Assembly: GCA_017454265.1 (NCBI GenBank)
Contig: JAFTDJ010000049.1
Coordinates: 94,732 to 158,731, forward strand
From: Bacteroidales bacterium
GTDB lineage: Bacteria > Bacteroidota > Bacteroidia > Bacteroidales > UBA932
Direction of reading: 5' to 3'
Length of the DNA: 64,000 bases
The notes under the pieces were generated by a model. The model saw only the letters and a program-made list of their open reading frames with translations. It did not search any database and was not told the origin of the DNA. Every line of letters starts with the position of its first letter. The stretch's first letter is position 1. Positions 16,752 to 26,271 of this stretch are shown piece after piece. Both the position numbers and the translations under genes were made by a program.

Positions 16752-18790
16752 AAAGGTTTATTGTATTGTTAACTGTTTTGCTGCCTTTCGGCGCATATGC
16801 GCAAATGCCGGATACTACCGGAATATACGGAGAGCGTAAGGATACCCTTGACGCTTCCGTGTTCACTGCTTCCGGAAGCAGCAATTTTCTCTCGAAAGGA
16901 AAAGACATACGCACAGAAGTGATTACCGCCGCCGGCCTCTGCAAGATGGCCTGCTGCAACCTCGCAGAAAGTTTTGAAAACTCTGCCAGCGTTACAGTCG
17001 GTTACAGCGACGCCGTGACGGGTGCCCGCCAAATACGCCTGCTCGGCCAGAGCGGCATCTATGTGCAGATGCTCGACGAGAACCGCCCTGTGATGCGGGG
17101 ACTCACCGCCCCTTGGGGGCTTAACTACGTGCCTTCACAGTGGTTGGAAAGCATTCAGGTGGCTAAAGGCGTCACCTCCGTTATCAACGGAGTGGAGTCT
17201 ATGACAGGGCAGATTAATTTGGAACATCGTAAGCCCACGGATGAAATCCCGCTGTACGCGCAGGCGTCCGTGATGAGTGATTCGCGTACCGACCTTAATG
17301 TTGCAAGCGCCCTCCAGCTGGACGATATGGGCAAATGGAGTACCATCATCCTGGGCCACTATGATTCAAATTTTATGGACATGGACCACAACGGAGACAC
17401 ATTCCTGGACAATCCCAGGGGCGGCATGCTGTCCCTGTCCAACCGCTGGCTGTATTATGATCCCAGCGGCTTGCAGGTGCGCTTCGGCGTTCGGGGTATA
17501 TACGACTCCAGGAGCGGAGGCCAGATTTCCTCAAAAGTGTCAAATCCGAATCCATGGTACGCAGACGTCAAGAACAAGAGCATAGACGGATATGTGAAAG
17601 TGGGCGTGCCGCTTAATGAAGACAATACCCGCAATATGGCGGCCGTGCTCGACTTGAACCATACCGGCCTGGATTCACGCTTTGGAAAGAATCCCTATAT
17701 CGCTGGTCAGAGTTCCGTTTTCCTGAACCTGCTGTATCAGGACCAGAGCCGTGAATCGCATCATTTCACCTTGGGCCTGAGCAATATGTTCGATCTGTAT
17801 CACGAGACTCTCGGCGCTTACCGGCCGGGAATCAAGGCGGATATAAATGCGGAGACGCTACTGAACGACCTCGGTGCGTTTGCAGAGTACACTTTTCACG
17901 CAGAAGACAAGTTCTCCGCTATCCTGAGCCTCAGGGGGGACTGGTTCCTGGGTTCCGGCGTCGAGGCGTCGCCCCGCCTTACTCTCAAATGGCTGCCCTG
18001 GGAACAGCTGGTGCTGAGGGCCAACGGCGGCAGGGGGCTGCGCTACAGCACCCCTCTGATAGACAACATCGGCGTACTCTCCACGTCCAAGGAAATCAGC
18101 GGCACATTTATGGACCATCAGCTGGAAGAATCCTGGACTTACGGCGGCAACGCCACATGGTACCTGCCGTTCGATGACAGCCAGAAAACATACATCAGCT
18201 TCGATTACTTCGGAACCAGCTTTGTAAGGCAGATGCTTGTAGATTATACCGCAACGGGCATTGAATTCTATCCGTTGCAGCGTCCGGGCTATTCATACAC
18301 CAATAATTATCAGCTGGATTTCAGCTCCGAGCCTTTCCGCGGATTTACAATAACGCTCACCGGCCGATATACAGATTCACGTCAGACCCTGAGGCACCAG
18401 GTCAGCGACATTAAACCTATGTCAAGCCGCTACAAGGCCGTCCTCAACCTGCAGTATGCTACGAACCTTAACAAGTGGATTTTCGACTTTACCGCCTCCC
18501 TCAACGGACCGGTGAAGGTCTGGGATTTCATGACCGCCGACTCCATGTATGCCGGAGGCTATTCTCCTGCGTATCCTCTGCTTTACGCCCAGGTGACCAA
18601 GCGTTTCAAAGGATTCGATATTTACGTAGGAGGGGAAAACCTCACCAATTATACCCAGCCCGACCCTATTATCAGCGCGGGCAACCCTTGGGCGGAGACT
18701 TTCGACGCCAGCTGCATCTGGGGCCCGCTAATGGGTATCCGCGTATATGCCGGCGTACGTGTAACGATTTGGAAAACAGAAAAAATATGA
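16748..18790 (+). CDS. TonB-dependent outer-membrane receptor, probably for a metal
   Basis: 680 residues from a GTG start that overlaps the yicC stop by 4 nt. A Sec signal peptide (ends AYAQ) leads straight into the plug domain; the carboxypeptidase-regulatory-like domain common in SusC proteins is absent. Plug features are an unusual CKMACC cluster near residues 61-66, GARQIRLLGQSGIYVQMLDE and GINGVE-type sequence QINLEHRKP. A 22-strand barrel follows. The next gene (4 bp overlap) encodes a small heavy-metal-associated protein, so copper or another thiophilic metal is the likely cargo. This is inferred from context and the Cys cluster. Confidence 0.88.
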   Translation: MKRFIVLLTVLLPFGAYAQMPDTTGIYGERKDTLDASVFTASGSSNFLSKGKDIRTEVITAAGLCKMACCNLAESFENSASVTVGYSDAVTGARQIRLLGQSGIYVQMLDENRPVMRGLTAPWGLNYVPSQWLESIQVAKGVTSVINGVESMTGQINLEHRKPTDEIPLYAQASVMSDSRTDLNVASALQLDDMGKWSTIILGHYDSNFMDMDHNGDTFLDNPRGGMLSLSNRWLYYDPSGLQVRFGVRGIYDSRSGGQISSKVSNPNPWYADVKNKSIDGYVKVGVPLNEDNTRNMAAVLDLNHTGLDSRFGKNPYIAGQSSVFLNLLYQDQSRESHHFTLGLSNMFDLYHETLGAYRPGIKADINAETLLNDLGAFAEYTFHAEDKFSAILSLRGDWFLGSGVEASPRLTLKWLPWEQLVLRANGGRGLRYSTPLIDNIGVLSTSKEISGTFMDHQLEESWTYGGNATWYLPFDDSQKTYISFDYFGTSFVRQMLVDYTATGIEFYPLQRPGYSYTNNYQLDFSSEPFRGFTITLTGRYTDSRQTLRHQVSDIKPMSSRYKAVLNLQYATNLNKWIFDFTASLNGPVKVWDFMTADSMYAGGYSPAYPLLYAQVTKRFKGFDIYVGGENLTNYTQPDPIISAGNPWAETFDASCIWGPLMGIRVYAGVRVTIWKTEKI

Positions 18791-19041
18791 GAAACGTAAT
18801 GATTGTGCTTGCCGTCGTGCAAGTAGTTTTCGCTACCAGCATCCACTGTGCCAGCTGTGGCAAAAAGGTACAGGAGAATATTTCTTTTGAGAAGGGAGTT
18901 AAGGATTTGAAGGTGGACGTCGAGACAAAAAAAGTCACTGTGACCTTCAACTCCGCAAAAACCGATACCGTGAAACTGAAGAAGGCCTTGAATAAACTCG
19001 GCTATTCTGCAGAAATCGTTGACTACAAAATCATTAAATAA
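18787..19041 (+). CDS. Small exported heavy-metal-associated (HMA) domain protein
   Basis: 84 residues from ATG 18787. A hydrophobic N-terminus (residues 4-16) is followed at once by IHCASC (Cys21 and Cys24), the metal-binding loop of HMA domains, then the beta-alpha-beta-beta-alpha-beta pattern (KVTVTFNSAKTDTVKLKKAL...GYSAEIV). It resembles the periplasmic copper-binding chaperones. The 4 bp overlap with the TonB receptor gene suggests that it receives metal after import. It may stay membrane-anchored, because no clear cleavage site separates the signal from the metal loop. Confidence 0.85.
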   Translation: MRNVMIVLAVVQVVFATSIHCASCGKKVQENISFEKGVKDLKVDVETKKVTVTFNSAKTDTVKLKKALNKLGYSAEIVDYKIIK

Positions 19042-20694
19042 GTGGAAGAAGAACGCAAACTGAATTTTCTCGAGGAGATTATCGAGAATGACTTGAAAAC
19101 CGGAAAGGTTGACAGTATACTTACCCGTTTTCCCCCGGAGCCTAACGGATACCTGCATCTTGGGCATGCGAAGAGCCTTTGCATAAACTTTGGCCTTGCA
19201 CAGAAGTACGGCGGCAAGACCAATCTTCGCTACGACGACACCAACCCCACCAAGGAAGACACCGAGTATGTTGATTCCATCAAGGAAGACATCAAATGGC
19301 TCGGTTTCAATTGGGACAAGGAGCTTTATGCATCCGATTACTTCCCCCAGCTCTACGAGTGGGCCGAGCAGCTGATCCAAAGGGGACTGGCATATGTGGA
19401 TGACCAGACCCAGGAAGAGATATCAAAAGGACGTGGAACCGTTGACACTCCCGGTACTCCAAGCCCCTGGCGCGACCGTAGCGTGGAAGAAAACCTTCGC
19501 CTGTTCCGCGAGATGCGCGACGGCAAGTACGAGGATGGTGCCAAGGTGCTCCGTGCAAAGATAGATATGGCTCACCCGAATATGTTCTTTCGTGATCCTA
19601 TCCTGTACCGCATAAAGCACGCGCATCATCACCGGACCGGTGACAAGTGGTGCATCTATCCCATGTACGATTTCACCCATGGCCAATGCGACTCCATAGA
19701 GCATATCACTCACTCTATCTGCACCCTGGAGTTCGATGTTCACCGTCCGCTGTACGACTGGTTCATAGAGACCCTTGGCATATATCCTTCACATCAGTAC
19801 GAGTTTGCCCGCCTCAACCTCACTTACACCCTTATGAGTAAGCGCAAACTTCTGGAACTGGTGCAGATGGGACTCGTTTCCGGATGGGACGACCCACGCA
19901 TGCCTACGCTTTGCGGTGTCCGCCGCCGCGGCTATACCCCGGAGGGCCTCAAGCTCTTCTGCGACCGCATCGGCGTGAGCAAGCGCGACCAGCTTATGGA
20001 CATCCAGCTGCTGGAGTGGTGCGTTCGCCAGGACCTGAACGCCCGCAGCAACCGTTATATGGTGGTTCAGGATCCCGTAAAGGTCACCATAGTAAATTAT
20101 CCCGAAGGACAGGTTGAGTGGTTCGACTGCCCGTTGAATCCTGCTGAGCCCGAAGGCTCAACCCGCAAGGTGCCGTTTACCCGGGAACTGCTTATCGAGC
20201 GTGCAGACTTTATGGAAGACGCTCCCAAGAAGTTCTTCCGGCTCAAGCCTGACGGTGAGGTGCGTTTGAAGTACACCTATATCATCAAGTGTGAGGAGCT
20301 TGTCAAGGACGAGGAAGGCAATGTTATCGAACTGAAGTGCAGTTACGATCCTTCCACCCGCCCCGGAAGCGGTGAATGGCGCTCCGTCAAGGGAACCATC
20401 CACTGGGTAAGCACCGAATATGCCAGTCAGCTCGAAATTCGCAATTACGACCGCTTGTTCACGCTTGCAGACATGAGCCAGGTGCCCGAAGACAAGGACT
20501 ACAAGGATTATCTCAATCCGGAGTCCCTTGTGCAGGCGACCGGCTATGCCGAGCCTGCACTGCTTGACGACGCCTCAGGCATCGCCGTCCAGTTCGAACG
20601 TACGGGCTATTACGTCAAAGACAAGGACAGCACGCCTGAGCGCCCTGTGTTCAACCGTACAGCAACGCTTAAGGATTCCTACAAACCCGAGTAA
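19042..20694 (+). CDS. glnS: Glutaminyl-tRNA synthetase
   Basis: 550 residues from a GTG start directly after the HMA stop codon. Charges tRNA-Gln. Class I motifs are clear: RFPPEPNGYLHLGHAKS (HIGH) at about residues 29-45, DDTNP, and the KMSKS equivalent MSKRKLLELV near residue 262. The anticodon-binding beta-barrels follow. Length matches the bacterial enzyme. A housekeeping gene embedded with zero spacing behind a metal-uptake pair suggests passive membership of a long transcript. Confidence 0.97.
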   Translation: MEEERKLNFLEEIIENDLKTGKVDSILTRFPPEPNGYLHLGHAKSLCINFGLAQKYGGKTNLRYDDTNPTKEDTEYVDSIKEDIKWLGFNWDKELYASDYFPQLYEWAEQLIQRGLAYVDDQTQEEISKGRGTVDTPGTPSPWRDRSVEENLRLFREMRDGKYEDGAKVLRAKIDMAHPNMFFRDPILYRIKHAHHHRTGDKWCIYPMYDFTHGQCDSIEHITHSICTLEFDVHRPLYDWFIETLGIYPSHQYEFARLNLTYTLMSKRKLLELVQMGLVSGWDDPRMPTLCGVRRRGYTPEGLKLFCDRIGVSKRDQLMDIQLLEWCVRQDLNARSNRYMVVQDPVKVTIVNYPEGQVEWFDCPLNPAEPEGSTRKVPFTRELLIERADFMEDAPKKFFRLKPDGEVRLKYTYIIKCEELVKDEEGNVIELKCSYDPSTRPGSGEWRSVKGTIHWVSTEYASQLEIRNYDRLFTLADMSQVPEDKDYKDYLNPESLVQATGYAEPALLDDASGIAVQFERTGYYVKDKDSTPERPVFNRTATLKDSYKPE

Positions 20695-22157
20695 TGAACG
20701 ATTTCGTAGTCTCCGCGATGCTCCTCGGAGCCCTTTCCACAGGCGGTACGCTGCCGTTCTGGGCGGTATCAAACCAGGGCGGGATAATGCCGGAAAACAA
20801 TGGCGCTCTTGCGCTGGTGCAGGCTTACAAGCCCTTTGACACCGCAAAGACTTTCCAGTGGCAGGCAGGGGTCTCGCTTGCCGCCAACTGGCAGCCGAAC
20901 GACCCTCTGAACCCGGCAAGCTCGCCGTTACATCCGATGGTGGATGAACTGTATGCCGGCGTGCGCTGGAAGGTTCTGCGTGCAGATATCGGGATGATGC
21001 ACAACGACAGGGAGTTCCTTGGCTCCGACAGGTCTGTGGGCTCTTTGAGCGTGAACGAAGGTCACATCATCGAAAGCAACAACGCCCGGGCTATGCCGGG
21101 ATACAAACTTGTGCTCGAGCCCTGGGCAATTCCGTTTACCGGAGGCCATCTTCTTATAAACGGAGTATGGGGAGATTACAAAACTATTGATGACCGTTAT
21201 ATGCAGGGAGCCCTGGTCCACAGGCTAAAGGGCTTTCTTACCATCGACACAAAAAGGCATTTTTACATCCGCATAGGCCTGGATCATTATGCTATGTGGG
21301 GAGGAGTATCTCCCGACGGACGTACGATGGCCGTAAACTGGAGCAATTACTGGCGTATGGCTACGGGCCGGCACGCCGGCTCCGACGGTTCCGTAAGCGA
21401 CCAGATAAACGTCATAGGCGACCACGGTGGTGCTGAGGAACTGCGTATGGGTTGGAGGGCAGACAAGTTCGACATTACTTTCCAGTACGAAAAGCCCTAC
21501 AGCGACAAGTCCGGTATGCGTTTCAACAACCTCCCGGATGGAACCTATACCTTGCACTGGAGCCTGAAAGACAAGGACCGGTGGATAACTGACGCCCTTT
21601 TTGAGTTCCATTACACGATGTGGCAGTCGGGAGCCAAGCACGAAGATGAGACCGATGAAGACGGAAACGTGATACCCTGGCATCCCGGGTTCAACATCTT
21701 CGGCGGCGATAACTACTTTACCAACGGAGAATACCGCTGCGGCTGGACTCACTTCGGGCGTGGGATATGCGGCCCTCTTTTCTTTACAAAGCCTGACGGG
21801 CAAGGTTGCTGGCGTGTCTATAATAACCGTTATGTGGCATATCATCTGGGCATATCGGGAAAGTTTTTCCGTAAAGCCCCTTACCGCCTGATGCTGACAT
21901 ACAGCAGAAACTGCGGCACGTACGGGTCACCGCTCGTGCCGGGAGCGGATATATGGGGCACGGACTGGCAGTGGTGGCAGCCCAATACCATCGACGTACC
22001 GCTGTCCCAGTTCAGTGCGGCCCTCAACGGTTATGTGCCGTTCAAACTTGCACGGCGGCATGATTTTGATTTGGTGTACGGACTCTACCTGGACGCCGGA
22101 GAAGTACTTAAGAACGCATTTGCCTGCACACTCGGTGTGCGCTACACTTTCAGATAA
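20694..22157 (+). CDS. Capsule assembly Wzi-family outer-membrane protein
   Basis: 487 residues, start overlapping the glnS stop by one base. The N-terminus has only a short hydrophobic stretch (VVSAMLLGALS) that could serve as a signal, followed by LPFWAVSNQGGIMPENNG, the pattern at the start of Bacteroidota Wzi-like barrels. Repeating beta-strands (YAGVRWKVLRADIGMMH, HFYIRIGLDHYAMWGG) and a final aromatic GVRYTFR support an outer-membrane barrel. E. coli Wzi anchors capsule at the surface; whether this protein does so is inferred from family only. Confidence 0.82.
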   Translation: MNDFVVSAMLLGALSTGGTLPFWAVSNQGGIMPENNGALALVQAYKPFDTAKTFQWQAGVSLAANWQPNDPLNPASSPLHPMVDELYAGVRWKVLRADIGMMHNDREFLGSDRSVGSLSVNEGHIIESNNARAMPGYKLVLEPWAIPFTGGHLLINGVWGDYKTIDDRYMQGALVHRLKGFLTIDTKRHFYIRIGLDHYAMWGGVSPDGRTMAVNWSNYWRMATGRHAGSDGSVSDQINVIGDHGGAEELRMGWRADKFDITFQYEKPYSDKSGMRFNNLPDGTYTLHWSLKDKDRWITDALFEFHYTMWQSGAKHEDETDEDGNVIPWHPGFNIFGGDNYFTNGEYRCGWTHFGRGICGPLFFTKPDGQGCWRVYNNRYVAYHLGISGKFFRKAPYRLMLTYSRNCGTYGSPLVPGADIWGTDWQWWQPNTIDVPLSQFSAALNGYVPFKLARRHDFDLVYGLYLDAGEVLKNAFACTLGVRYTFR

Positions 22158-22160
22158 GCC

Positions 22161-23354
22161 ATGGAACTCAGCGAAAGAGCAATCAAGATGCCGAGCTCGC
22201 CCATACGGAGGCTTGCTCCTTATGCCGATGCTGCAAAGCGCAACGGCGTACACGTGTATCATCTCAATATCGGACAGCCTGATATAAAGACCCCCGTTGA
22301 AGGGCTTGCCGCCCTACGCAACATAGATAGGAAAATCTTGGAATACAGTCCCTCTGACGGGTATCTTCAGCTTCGTACCAAGATGGTGAATTATTACGCA
22401 GGATACGGGATATACCTCAGTCCTGACGAAATAATTATTACTGCAGGAGGGTCTGAGGCCGTGCTTTTCGCCTTTATGACCTGTCTAAATCCCGGAGATG
22501 AAATTATCATTACAGACCCGTTCTACGCCAATTATATGGCCTTTGCCATATCCGCGGGCGCTGTAATCAAGTCTGTAAAGACTTCCATACAAGATGGCTT
22601 CAGGCTGCCTTCTATAGAGGCTTTTGAGAAGCAGATAACCCCTCGCACCAAGGCTATCCTTATATGCAATCCGAACAATCCCACAGGATATCTCTATACG
22701 CGCAGCGAGTTGGAACAACTTCGTGACCTGGTGCTCAAGTATAATCTCTTCCTCTTCAGCGATGAGGTTTACAGGGAATTCATCTACACCGGAGAACCCT
22801 ATATCAGCGCTTTCCATCTGAAAGGGCTTGAGGAGCACGTAGTGCTGATAGATTCGGTCTCCAAGCGCTATTCCGAGTGCGGTATCAGGATAGGCTGCCT
22901 CTGTACCAAGAACCGCAAGGTGCGTGAAGCTGTGATGAAGTTCTGCCAGGCCCGCCTGAGTCCGCCCCTCCTCGGGCAGATAGTGGCCGAAGCCAGCATG
23001 GACGTTGATGCTTCTTACCTTAAAGAGGTTCACGATGAATATGTAGAACGCCGAAACTTCCTCATCGAAGGACTAAACAGGATACCTGGCGTGTACAGTC
23101 CGATGCCCATGGGCGCTTTCTACACCATCGCGAGCCTTCCGGTAGATGACGCGGAAAAATTCTGCAAATGGTGCCTTACCGAATTCCGCTATAGGGGAGC
23201 GACGGTAATGATGGCTCCCGCTTCCGGCTTTTATACCGAGCCCGGAGAGGGACGGCAGGAGGTGAGAATCGCTTATGTTTTGAATATTGAAGACCTCGGG
23301 AAAGCCCTTGTCTGTCTTGAAAAGGCACTCAAGGCTTACCCCGGAAGAATATAA
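22161..23354 (+). CDS. PLP-dependent aminotransferase, class I/II
   Basis: A 397-residue fold-type I aminotransferase of the aspartate/aromatic group. Visible are LNIGQPD, the cofactor-loop EYSPSDGYLQLR, PNNPTG, the cofactor Asp in SDEVYREF, and the Schiff-base lysine in SVSKRYSECGIRIGC with the arginine that binds PLP phosphate. The gene directly precedes lysA (6 nt gap), so it may supply an amino transfer in aspartate/diaminopimelate metabolism. It is not the LL-DAP aminotransferase DapL as I know it, so the substrate stays open. Confidence 0.9.
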   Translation: MELSERAIKMPSSPIRRLAPYADAAKRNGVHVYHLNIGQPDIKTPVEGLAALRNIDRKILEYSPSDGYLQLRTKMVNYYAGYGIYLSPDEIIITAGGSEAVLFAFMTCLNPGDEIIITDPFYANYMAFAISAGAVIKSVKTSIQDGFRLPSIEAFEKQITPRTKAILICNPNNPTGYLYTRSELEQLRDLVLKYNLFLFSDEVYREFIYTGEPYISAFHLKGLEEHVVLIDSVSKRYSECGIRIGCLCTKNRKVREAVMKFCQARLSPPLLGQIVAEASMDVDASYLKEVHDEYVERRNFLIEGLNRIPGVYSPMPMGAFYTIASLPVDDAEKFCKWCLTEFRYRGATVMMAPASGFYTEPGEGRQEVRIAYVLNIEDLGKALVCLEKALKAYPGRI

Positions 23355-23360
23355 CACCCT

Positions 23361-24524
23361 ATGTTTAGCAGACAAGTTGCCGAAGAGCTGCGGTCTTTCG
23401 AGACCCCGTTTTATCTGTACGACATTTCACTTTTGAGGCAGACCCTTGAAAGTGCAGTATCCGTGGCCAAAAAGTACGGATATGTCCTTCATTACGCCAT
23501 AAAGGCCAATTACGATCCGCGAATCCTGTCTGTCGTCAGGGATTACGGTCTGGGCGTCGACTGCGCATCCGGAAACGAGATACGTTGTGCCCTTGAGGCG
23601 GGATTCGAACCTTCCGGAATCGTTTATGCCGGAGTCGGCAAAAGAGACAAAGAAATACGTTACGCGATAGAGCGGCAGATTTTTGCAATCAATTGCGAAT
23701 CCCTTCAGGAACTCGACTTGATAAACAGCATAGCCGCATCCCTCGACAAAGTCCAGCCTATAGGGCTTCGTATCAATCCCGACATAGATCCCAAAACCAA
23801 CAAGTGCATCGATACCGGGCAGGCGGACAGCAAGTTCGGCATCCCGTACGAGGAGCTTGTGTCTTCATTGGACCACGTCCGTTCACTGAAGAACGTAAAG
23901 ATTACGGGAATGCACTTGCATATAGGCTCCCAGATACGGGAACTGCACGTGTTCGAGTATCTCTGCGAAAAAGTGAACAGCATACTTGCGCATTTGGGCT
24001 CTCACGGACTGGATTTCGAATTTATCGATGTCGGCGGCGGACTGGGCGTGAATTACGATTTCCCCGAGAACGAGCCGGTCCCCAATTTCGCCTCCGTTTT
24101 TGCAATTATTAATTCGCATCTGAAGGCAGGAGGACGCCCGGTGCATTTCGAATTCGGAAGGGCCATAGTGGCCCAGTGCGGAGAGCTGATTACCAGCGTC
24201 CTCTTCAACAAGACCACGGCGACCGGCCGCAAACTTGTGATTGTGGATGCCAGCATGACTGAACTCCTGCGCCCGGCTCTTTACGGGGCATATCACAATA
24301 TAGAGAACATTACATCTGCATCAGATGTTAAGGAACGCTACAGCGTGGTGGGTACCGCCTGCGAATCTACTGACGTTTTCGACGAGAGCGTGAGCCTTCC
24401 CAAGACTAGCAGGGGAGACTTGCTGAGCATTAAGTCCTCCGGTGCCTACGGTATGAGTATGGCGTCGCGTTACAATCTTCACGACCTGCCTGCGGCAGTT
24501 TACAGCGATGACATTGTCCGATAA
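23361..24524 (+). CDS. lysA: Diaminopimelate decarboxylase
   Basis: 387 residues. Last step of lysine synthesis: meso-diaminopimelate to L-lysine plus CO2, PLP-dependent. Alanine-racemase-like barrel with the PLP lysine in HYAIKANYDP, HLHIGSQI, the glycine-rich phosphate cup DVGGGLGVNYDFP and the CESTD motif that supplies the active-site Cys from the partner subunit. A loop usually written EPGR is EFGRAIV here, a conservative difference. Length is somewhat short for the family (about 400-420) but all motifs are present. Confidence 0.94.
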   Translation: MFSRQVAEELRSFETPFYLYDISLLRQTLESAVSVAKKYGYVLHYAIKANYDPRILSVVRDYGLGVDCASGNEIRCALEAGFEPSGIVYAGVGKRDKEIRYAIERQIFAINCESLQELDLINSIAASLDKVQPIGLRINPDIDPKTNKCIDTGQADSKFGIPYEELVSSLDHVRSLKNVKITGMHLHIGSQIRELHVFEYLCEKVNSILAHLGSHGLDFEFIDVGGGLGVNYDFPENEPVPNFASVFAIINSHLKAGGRPVHFEFGRAIVAQCGELITSVLFNKTTATGRKLVIVDASMTELLRPALYGAYHNIENITSASDVKERYSVVGTACESTDVFDESVSLPKTSRGDLLSIKSSGAYGMSMASRYNLHDLPAAVYSDDIVR

Positions 24525-24536
24525 TCTGTTACCCTT

Positions 24537-25187
24537 ATGAATATAGACCATTTTCTCCAACTTTTCGTGGTGAAGGAAAAGAGTTTCTTCCCCCTGTTTG
24601 TCCAGTCTGCAGAAAATATCCAGAAAGCGGCTCAGTTGCTTTATGAGCAGACCAAGGAGTCCGACCCGGACAAGCGCCGCATACTCGCGCATCGCATAAA
24701 AGAGCACGAAACTGCCGGCGACGAGATTACCGACAGAATAATCGACGTGCTTATGGATGCTTATGTGACTCCCTTCGACAGGGACGACATTCATCAACTG
24801 GCAGACATTATGGACACCTTCCTGGACAACATCCGTGATGCTTCCAAGAAAATTGCAATATATCAGCCCAAGGATCCGTCCCACAAGCTGATAGAAATTG
24901 CCGAGTACATATGCAAGGCCGCAGATAAGATGGTAGAGATTACCCGCCGTTTCGATACCCTTCGCAAGGATGCAAAAACCATGGACCAGCTCTGCGACGA
25001 TATCAAGGAGATAGAGCATACGGTTGATGACATCTACGAAACCTATATGTCCAACCTTTTCGAGAAGGAGTCCGATGCAATAGAACTGGTAAAGAAAAAG
25101 AACATCGCCCAGGCGCTTGAAGACACTTCCGATGTTGCAAAATCGGTTTCAACTGCGATGCGCAGCATAGTGGTGAAAAACAGCTGA
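24537..25187 (+). CDS. DUF47/PhoU-like phosphate transport regulator
   Basis: 216 residues, all-helical, with the PhoU-like heptad signature EHETAGDEITDRIIDVL and the E-D-rich metal-binding helices IHQLADIMDTFLDNIRDAS. Such proteins are encoded next to Pit phosphate permeases and modulate them. The Pit gene follows after 4 nt. Cytoplasmic; likely binds metal clusters through the conserved Glu/Asp. Confidence 0.92.
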   Translation: MNIDHFLQLFVVKEKSFFPLFVQSAENIQKAAQLLYEQTKESDPDKRRILAHRIKEHETAGDEITDRIIDVLMDAYVTPFDRDDIHQLADIMDTFLDNIRDASKKIAIYQPKDPSHKLIEIAEYICKAADKMVEITRRFDTLRKDAKTMDQLCDDIKEIEHTVDDIYETYMSNLFEKESDAIELVKKKNIAQALEDTSDVAKSVSTAMRSIVVKNS

Positions 25188-25191
25188 CGTT

Positions 25192-26268
25192 ATGGTTGCT
25201 ATCGTAATCATAACCGCCCTCATTGCGCTGGCCTTCAGTTTTACCAACGGAATGAACGATGCAGCCAACTGTATCGCTTCCGTTGTGGCAACAAAGGCGC
25301 TTCCCCCAAAGGTGGCCGTGTTCTGGGCTGCTTTCTGGATTTTTATAGCCGCCTTTATTTTCCCGACGACTGTGGCGGCGACTATGGGCAAGGGAATCGT
25401 GTCTGAGAATTGCATAGACGTTTACGTGATACTTGCAGCCTTGCTGGGATCTGTGCTTTATATCTTTCTATGCACCAAGCTCGGCCTGCCGGTTTCTGCA
25501 TCCCACGCCCTGGTCGGCGGCCTTATCGGCCCGGTCTGGTTCGTTTACGGCGGCCAGTACCTTGTGACCAGCGGTATATTCAAGATAGTTGCCTTCATCT
25601 TTATCTCCCCGCTTATCGGAATGGTTATGGGCTTTACGCTCAATTGCCTCATTATGTTAATTTTCCAGAAGGTTAACGTAAAGAAAGTAGACAAGACTTT
25701 CAGGCGTATGCAATTGGTGTCGAGTGCTGCGTTTTCTCTTGGTTTCGGCGGAAACGACGGGCAGAAAACCATGGGCGTTATCGCTATCCTTTTTGCGTCT
25801 GCATTTGCCTCCAACCCCGACAACGCGGTGATGCAGTTACTGTATGGAAACGGAGCCGTAGCGGCGCAGGCGGCTGGTTTCACCGGCTTTTATGTTCCCC
25901 TCTGGCTCAAGATTACGTGTTACGGACTGATTGCCCTTGGTACTGTGACCGGTGGATGGTCTGTAATCAGAACCCTCAGCGAGGGCCTTTCGAAATTATT
26001 CCCCACCCAGGGTTTCTGCGCTGAGGCTTCCGGAGCTATTACATTGATACTTACTGCAGTACTGGGCATCCCCGTGAGCACGACCCATACCATAACCGGC
26101 TCTATTATCGGTACCGGTCTTACACGAGGCGTAAAATCGGTAAAATGGATTACCGCTAAAAACATAGTCTGGGCTTGGATTCTTACGATTCCAGCAGTAA
26201 TCGTAGTGAGCGGAGTCATATACCTTATTATGGTACACTGGTTCGGCTGCCCGGTCAAGACATTGTAG
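25192..26268 (+). CDS. Inorganic phosphate transporter, Pit family
   Basis: A 358-residue polytopic inner-membrane protein. The two inverted PiT signatures are present: FTNGMNDAANCIASVVATKAL near residue 17 and GGNDGQKTMGV with STTHTITGSIIG in the second half. It couples phosphate entry to H+ or Na+. Paired with the DUF47 gene upstream (4 nt gap). The ABC exporter gene follows after 3 nt. Confidence 0.95.
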   Translation: MVAIVIITALIALAFSFTNGMNDAANCIASVVATKALPPKVAVFWAAFWIFIAAFIFPTTVAATMGKGIVSENCIDVYVILAALLGSVLYIFLCTKLGLPVSASHALVGGLIGPVWFVYGGQYLVTSGIFKIVAFIFISPLIGMVMGFTLNCLIMLIFQKVNVKKVDKTFRRMQLVSSAAFSLGFGGNDGQKTMGVIAILFASAFASNPDNAVMQLLYGNGAVAAQAAGFTGFYVPLWLKITCYGLIALGTVTGGWSVIRTLSEGLSKLFPTQGFCAEASGAITLILTAVLGIPVSTTHTITGSIIGTGLTRGVKSVKWITAKNIVWAWILTIPAVIVVSGVIYLIMVHWFGCPVKTL

Positions 26269-26271
26269 TTT

